This document shows positions 9,135 through 13,131 of a stretch of DNA of 13,131 nucleotides, piece after piece (within the stretch, counting starts at the first letter, position 1; every line of letters starts with the position of its first letter). The stretch is from Thermomucor indicae-seudaticae (Eukaryota > Mucoromycota > Mucoromycetes > Mucorales > Lichtheimiaceae). Below the pieces are notes generated by a model, which saw only the letters and a program-made list of their open reading frames with translations, made no database searches and was not told where the DNA came from. The translations under genes and the position numbers were made by a program. The stretch lies in contig JSYX01000785.1 in assembly GCA_000787465.1 (NCBI GenBank), positions 1 to 13,131 of the forward strand, read 5' to 3'.

Positions 9135-9317
9135 GAACGACAGAATGTAGACTGGTTTATTGCCAGACGACTGGTCAAACCAGATGGGCGGTCCAATCGG
9201 CTGCTTGCTTGGCGGTCTATCAAGGGTGGGAACAGCGATCCGGCTAACCATGTCCGGGGTCCCTACAACAATTATGATTATTATTCTCGTTGGCAGGCAT
9301 CCGGCATTGCTACTGGT

Positions 9318-9338
9318 TCGTCGTCGTCGTCGTCGCCC
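9318..9338 (+). repeat. TCG/CGT trinucleotide run (poly-Ser)
   Basis: Tandem TCG triplets encode a six-Ser stretch in the disordered segment before the first conserved chitin synthase block. Confidence 0.65.
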
Positions 9339-11389
9339 GAATCGCTACCATCTGCTTGTCCTCCCGGAGGAGGACCATCCATACCAAAAGCGGCCCAATC
9401 AACCACCTGTTCTTGTTCTGATATAGTCAAAACGGAGCTTTACACCGTCATGCTCGTCACTTGTTACTCGGAAGGCGAGGAAGGACTGCGAACAACCATG
9501 GATAGCTTGGCTCAGACAACCTATTCCAGCAAGCAGAAGATATTTTTTGTGATTGCGGATGGCATGATCACCGGCGCAGGCGAAAAACGGCCCACTCCAG
9601 ATATCGTTGTCGATATGATGGACCTAGATCCGGCCATGCGCGACCCAAAGGCTGCATACTATGTGGCTATTGCGGATGGTGAGAAGCAATTGAACATGGC
9701 CAAAGTGGTAAGTACGCATGTTGTGGTATGACATGGGACAAAGTTTATAAACATGTGCTTTGCGTGGTATAGTATGCAGGACACTACCGCGGCGTACCAT
9801 GTATAACGATCGTCAAGTGCGGTACAGAAGAAGAGTACAATATGCCAAAGGCTGGCATTCGTGGTTAACGCGATTCCCAGGCAAGTAGTGATCTAAACGT
9901 AAAACAAGCTGAGGGTAAGATTGATCTGATGTCAGTTTTTCTTTTGCACGCTTAGCTTATCGTGATGCAGTTCTTTCAATGCATGCTGTTTAATGATCGT
10001 TTGTCCGAACTGGACTATGAGATCTTTTGGAAAATGACTTGGCTTATGAAGGGTGTCACGCCAGACAAGTTTGACCTTTTTGCTTAAGGTAAGCAATGGG
10101 CCGGATATTAGGACGTGTCTTCCATAAGCCGACAGGTCTATATCGCAGCCGGTGGATGCAGATCCAAAAGTACTTCCTGACGCGCGTGCTTATATGGTAG
10201 CTGCCATGGCCAACGACATTACTGTTATGGGCTTGTGCGGCGAGACACGTATTGTCAACAAAAGTGCATCCTGTAAGTCTATCTTACTGAACACAAGGCT
10301 GTGAGTTACATCTCGTTCGTAACTCTTCTATGCACAGGGGTCACGGCTATCCAGGTGTTTGAATACTGTATCTCGCACAACAACGCCAAAGCCTTCGAAT
10401 CTCTCTTTGGTATCGTCACTTGCTTGCCAGGATGCTTTAGCATGTACCGTATCAAGGCACCAAAGAACGGCGCCTAGGTGCCCTTCCTCGCCAACCCGGA
10501 CATTATTCTCGAATACAATCAAAACGTCGTGACCACGCTGCACGCCAAAAACCTCTTGTTGCTCGGCGAGGACCGGTTCCTGTCAACCCTGATGCTGCGG
10601 ACTTTCCCCGAAGGCAAATGATGTATGTGCCTCAGGCGCAGTGCAAAACCGTGGTTCCGGACCTGTTCCGCGTACTGCTTTCGCAGCGGAGACGCTGGAT
10701 CAACTCGACTGTTCATAACTTGATGGAGCTGGTGCTGGTGTCCGACCTTTGCGGCATTGCTTGTCTATCGATGCAGTTTTCGGTCTTTGTGGATCTGATA
10801 GGTACCCTCGTCCTGCCCGCCGCCATTTGTCTCACAGTATATCTTGTCGTGTCCACGGCCGTTTCCAGCTACCCGCAGTGGCAATCATTGACCCTTTTGA
10901 TGGCCATCATGGGTCTTCCGGCCGTACTGATTGCTATTACCACCTTCAAACTGGTGTACATTCTCTGGATGCTTAGTAAGTGCAATTGATCATACTCCTA
11001 ACGGAGGGAGACATCAATATCATAAATGCTAACTTAACGACACTGTGTGCATGATAATAGTTTACCTCGTTGCGCTGCCGATATGGAACCTTGTCTTGCC
11101 CGTGTACGCTTACTGGCACTTTGACGACTTTTCATGGGGTGCAACAAGAGTCGTGGCAGGAGAAATGAAAGACAAAAGCCACCAAGACCCTGAAGGAAAG
11201 TTTGATTCCTCACGTCTGGTGATGAAAAAGTGGGAGGATTGGGAAGCCGAGCGGACGGGTCAAATGTTGTCATCAAGATCAACGCGGTTAGCCTTAAGGA
11301 AGCCTTTGGATCCTGTACAAGTTGCTGTTCCGCGTCCTGTATTATCGTCCAAGTTTGCACATCGTCACCCGCTACTGCAGAAACAGTAA

Positions 11390-11538
11390 CAATGATACCC
11401 TATTCCACTCCATGTATGCTAGTACTTGTCACATCGATATTACTTGTTCTACATAGCTTATCACTCTATAAAGTGTAATTGCCGACACATATCTATTCAC
11501 GTATGTATGATTCGCTCATCGAAAGAAAAAACACTGCA
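11390..11538. other. 3' flank shared by two convergent genes
   Basis: This is AT-rich sequence between the chitin synthase stop (11387-11389) and the poly(A) signal of the minus-strand gene at 11539. No AATAAA for the plus strand and no gene were seen. The plus-strand ORFs crossing 11426-11743 look like shadows. Confidence 0.4.
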
Positions 11539-11544
11539 TTTATT
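11539..11544 (-). terminator. Poly(A) signal of the small minus-strand gene
   Basis: On the minus strand AATAAA begins 7 nt after the TAG stop at 11554-11552. This supports transcription of that strand. Confidence 0.5.
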
Positions 11545-11551
11545 ACAACAT

Positions 11552-11872
11552 CTACTTCATCCTACCGGAGGTCACGATATCTGCTGTTCTTTTTTCGCCA
11601 TAAGCACCCATCACAGTCTTCTTCCCGAGGAGTCTTGGTTGTATTCTGTCAAGGCTCGAGATGCGCTCGACCATCAGTTCCACAATATATCCGCCTCGAC
11701 TAAGGGATCATCCACACATAAAACGTCAAGAGACGCGCTATAAGTTTTACCGTCGGAGGGGAGCAATAGCCGAACCCGTTGCACGAGCGAATCCAGGTCC
11801 GCCAAACACGCTCTCTGCTACACCCCATAACGCATAAAATGAAGCTGGTGCACATTGGTAACGGACACTCAT
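11552..11872 (-). CDS. Small two-exon gene of unknown function, antisense to the Dabb gene start
   Basis: ATG 11872-11870 opens exon 1 (11872-11751). Intron 11750-11700 (GTAAAA ... CCCTTAG, 51 nt) joins it in phase to exon 2 (11699-11552, TAG stop), giving 89 residues. Codon use is strongly G-first in both exons, and AATAAA follows the stop. The protein is basic, with a Gly/Ala/Arg-rich middle (VFGGPGFARATG, then PLRRRGGYIVEL), a helix VERISSLDRIQPRL and a Lys/Arg tail. I recognise no family. The first 34 nt lie antisense to Dabb exon 1 and intron 1, so either the two genes overlap head-to-head or the true start of this one is later or in another exon. The plus-strand reading of 11720-11838 is also open, so strand should be confirmed. 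Confidence 0.5.
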
Positions 11873-12266
11873 CGCTAATTGACTACGCTGGAAATGTCAC
11901 ATTTCTCAACGCGTGTCTATGACAATAGTCTTGGTTAAATTCAAACCTGAAGTCAGCGAGGAAATCAGGCAGCAAGTTTGCAATGACGTCCTGCAATTAA
12001 AGGAAGGCATTCCCGAGATTCTCACAGTCAGTGCTGGCAAGACATTCACTGATCGAAGCAAGGGATATGAATGGGGTAAGTAAATATCTCTAGTACTGAC
12101 GCCAGAATAAGGGCTAAAAGTTAGATGTACACATACAGGTTGGGTGGTTGAACTCCCAAAGAAGGAGGACTTGCAAACCTATGATCAACATCCAGTTCAT
12201 CAAAACTTTGTGAAAAGCAACAAGCAATACTTTGAAGATATGATTGCTGTTGATTACATGTGCTAG
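11839..12266 (+). CDS. Stress-responsive A/B barrel (Dabb) domain protein
   Basis: Three exons: 11839-11857 (only 19 nt), 11929-12075 and 12139-12266. Introns are 11858-11928 (GTAACG, CGCTAATTGAC branch, AATAG) and 12076-12138 (GTAAGT ... ACAG). The product is 97 residues, the usual length of a single Dabb domain. Hallmarks: HIVLVKFKPEVSEE at the start (HIVL is created only by the first splice), GIPEI, SKGYEWGWVVEL, YDQHPVHQNFV and a final ED.IAVDY. Dabb proteins are dimeric ferredoxin-like alpha+beta barrels, cytosolic and often stress-induced. Some relatives are enzymes (such as olivetolic acid cyclase), but the substrate here cannot be told. The start has A at -3 (AAAATG). A downstream ATG at 11919 would omit the first strand and is less likely. 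Confidence 0.88.
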
Positions 12267-12282
12267 CTAGCTGGCTGGCTGT
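12262..12282 (+). repeat. GCTAGCTAGCTGGCTGGCTG simple repeat
   Basis: Short tandem GCTA/GCTG units directly at and after the Dabb stop codon, part of its 3' untranslated region. Confidence 0.5.
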
Positions 12283-12358
12283 GTTTTCTCTTATAGAGTT
12301 ATGTTTCTTGTGATAAATGCACACTTGCTTCTCGGACTCCCCGACCATCCTGAAGACC

Positions 12359-13075
12359 TTAAAAGGAGCGTTCTTCTCTTTTTTCATGTGCGCCTTTAAT
12401 GTAAGCCATTGTTAAAGGAGCAATCACTGATCGAAGGCGAGATCCAAATGCCGAAAAAATGGGGACAGGTTCATCTGCAGTTCCTTGTACAATATCCGTT
12501 TCAAAAACGAGCTTCTTTCTTGTCCAGGGCGTCCTCAGAGAAGCTCTAACCCGAGCAATAGCTCGTTTTGGGTTGACATGGATGACATTCCATTGCCACA
12601 AATGATAAAGCGGCACCTAATACGAAACATATCATATGACTGCTGTTATGAAGCATCCCATGGCCTTTCAATTGCAGCTGGAACGTCAATGATTGCCCAC
12701 TCGTTTCATTATCGTTATCGTTCCTTTTTCTGCTTGCTCCCTTGGCAATACAGTAGCCCGGGTTTTACTGATACTTTTTATAGTGATATTTCTTTATAGT
12801 AATCACTTTCCGCGCTCACCGGTCCTGTATGCAGGGAAATATCACTAATTCTCTATAGTGATCAGTGATCACTTTGGGAAGAGACATCACTATATGAGGA
12901 GGTCTTCATAATAGTCTATATTTATTTGAAATATGATCTGATCTCGGATTGACTGCTGTTGCCAATTCCTCACGATCCATTTTCTTCTATTTGTTTTTGG
13001 CAAACGCACATGCAGTTGGATATCTTTATCATCTTCGATATACAACGTATCGAGACTGACCCGAGTAATTTCATC
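12359..13075 (-). CDS. Unrecognised multi-exon gene, C-terminal part, 5' end beyond right edge
   Basis: Three minus-strand exons join in continuous frame. Exon 13075-12891 (no Met; preceded by ATATATAAG, so an internal exon) contains LHVRLPKTNRRKWIVRNW. Intron 12890-12768 (GTGATG ... TATCAG, 123 nt) leads to exon 12767-12701 (TRATVLPREQAEKGTITIMK). Intron 12700-12617 (GTGGGC ... TATTAG, 84 nt) leads to the last exon 12616-12359 (VPLYHLWQWNVIHV, RTPWTRKKLVFETDIVQG, SAFGSRLRSVIAPLTMAYIK), ending in TAA 12361-12359. Codon use is coding-like throughout. There is no clear membrane helix or zinc motif, and I do not recognise the family. The gene converges on the Dabb gene (stops 92 bp apart). If the first intron is not real, the first exon would stop at TAG 12892-12890 instead. 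Confidence 0.5.
12779..12894. repeat. Inverted-repeat cluster (MITE-like), TATAGTGAT / ATCACTATA
   Basis: TATAGTGAT at 12779-12787 and ATCACTATA at 12886-12894 form perfect 9-bp terminal inverted repeats with TA at each end, 116 bp overall. Inside are TATAGTGAT again at 12854-12862, a variant TATAGTAAT at 12795-12803, a 12-bp inverted pair TAGTGATATTTC (12781-12792) / GAAATATCACTA (12836-12847), and the palindrome AGTGATCACT (12864-12873). TA-bounded short inverted repeats suggest a Tc1/mariner-related non-autonomous element, by structure only; no transposase is present. Confidence 0.5.
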
Positions 13076-13131
13076 TTATATATAATAAGTATCTTTATCT
13101 GATAACCTCTTTGGAGGACATTCAGAACTAC
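13076..13131. other. Right edge, probable intron of the minus-strand gene
   Basis: 56 bp of AT-rich sequence ends on the minus strand in TATATATAAG before the exon at 13075. It starts, at the window edge, with GTAGTT, which could itself be a donor. No coding signal can be assigned. Confidence 0.25.

Larger units (their letters stand above)
8778..11389 (+). pseudogene. Chitin synthase, division 2 / class IV-like, pseudogene
   Basis: Exons as inherited: 8778-9707, 9773-9880, 9956-10088, 10149-10272, 10338-10975, 11061-11389. Chitin synthases polymerise GlcNAc from UDP-GlcNAc at the plasma membrane. Motifs in order: [133 protein letters not shown], three C-terminal membrane segments and [19 protein letters not shown]. 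Lesions: TAA 9114-9116 before a poly-Gln run; TAA 9866-9868 where Lys is usual (RG*RDSQ); a broken frame with TAA at 10085-10087 in a T run before VDAD; TAG 10475-10477 where Trp is usual ([10 protein letters not shown]); one A missing at 10616-10618 (GKMMYVPQA otherwise). Splice sites are intact; intron 9881-9955 is GC-AG. The N-terminus is Pro/Gln/Asn-rich, without the usual membrane helices and cytochrome-b5-like domain. Confidence 0.9.

Noticed and set aside
9110..9143. GT...CTAAC...AG stretch that would splice out the first chitin synthase stop
   Set aside because: Only 34 nt, with the branch-like site right after the donor, and removal shifts the frame.
9114..10477. Stop-codon reassignment or readthrough as explanation of the TAA/TAG codons
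   Set aside because: The stops replace different residues (Gln-like, Lys, Trp) and the neighbouring DNAJC11 gene has none in frame, so no consistent code change fits.
11034..11360. Minus-strand ORF opposite the chitin synthase C-terminus
   Set aside because: Conserved [14 protein letters not shown] reads on the plus strand.
12485..12799. 104-codon plus-strand ORF
   Set aside because: Antisense to exons of the minus-strand right-edge gene, whose frames have better codon bias and splice continuity.
1..13131. tRNA, rRNA or CRISPR array
   Set aside because: No tRNA T-arm/anticodon arrangement, rRNA-like segment or regularly spaced repeat was recognised by eye.

Overview
The window looks like nuclear DNA of an early-diverging fungus, most likely Mucoromycota; I cannot name the genus. 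The evidence is short GT-AG introns of about 50-85 nt with CTAAC/CTGAC-like branch sites, compact genes with AATAAA signals, a division-2 (class IV-like, Chs3-type) chitin synthase, and a fungal/metazoan-type DNAJC11. Most genes here are spliced, so single-frame ORFs hide or truncate them. The models below were built by hand from splice sites, frame continuity and family motifs.

Left block (1-4300) is gene-poor and decayed. It holds an unrecognised multi-exon minus-strand gene running off the left edge (1-1153), a broken PIF/Harbinger-type transposase remnant (about 2050-2432), and a minus-strand coiled-coil gene (2559-3703) with a TATA box. The coiled-coil gene has 35-residue repeats and its reading frame is broken by what looks like a 2-bp G insertion. 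Two diverged direct repeats lie upstream of it. At 4112-4291 a plus-strand stretch resembles the start of an MBL-fold hydrolase and overlaps an antisense ORF.

Middle block (4620-8660): a minus-strand candidate secreted cysteine-rich peptide (4620-5005), a small spliced plus-strand gene (5144-5557), and a complete 14-exon DNAJC11 gene (5929-8626). The DNAJC11 protein has an N-terminal J domain, a central beta-rich region, one membrane helix and the DUF3395 C-terminus. It is expected at mitochondria, in cristae/MICOS biology.

Right block (8778-13131): a chitin synthase pseudogene (8778-11389) with three in-frame stops and at least two frame breaks but nearly intact catalytic motifs and splice sites. 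It is followed by a small minus-strand gene (11552-11872) overlapping, in antisense, the first exon of a Dabb (stress-responsive A/B barrel) gene (11839-12266). A minus-strand unrecognised gene (12359-13075) enters from the right, with an intron full of TATAGTGAT/ATCACTATA inverted repeats. The genes show no evident shared pathway. The main themes are gene decay, antisense overlap, and an unusual number of GC-AG introns: three in 18 introns of two neighbouring genes.
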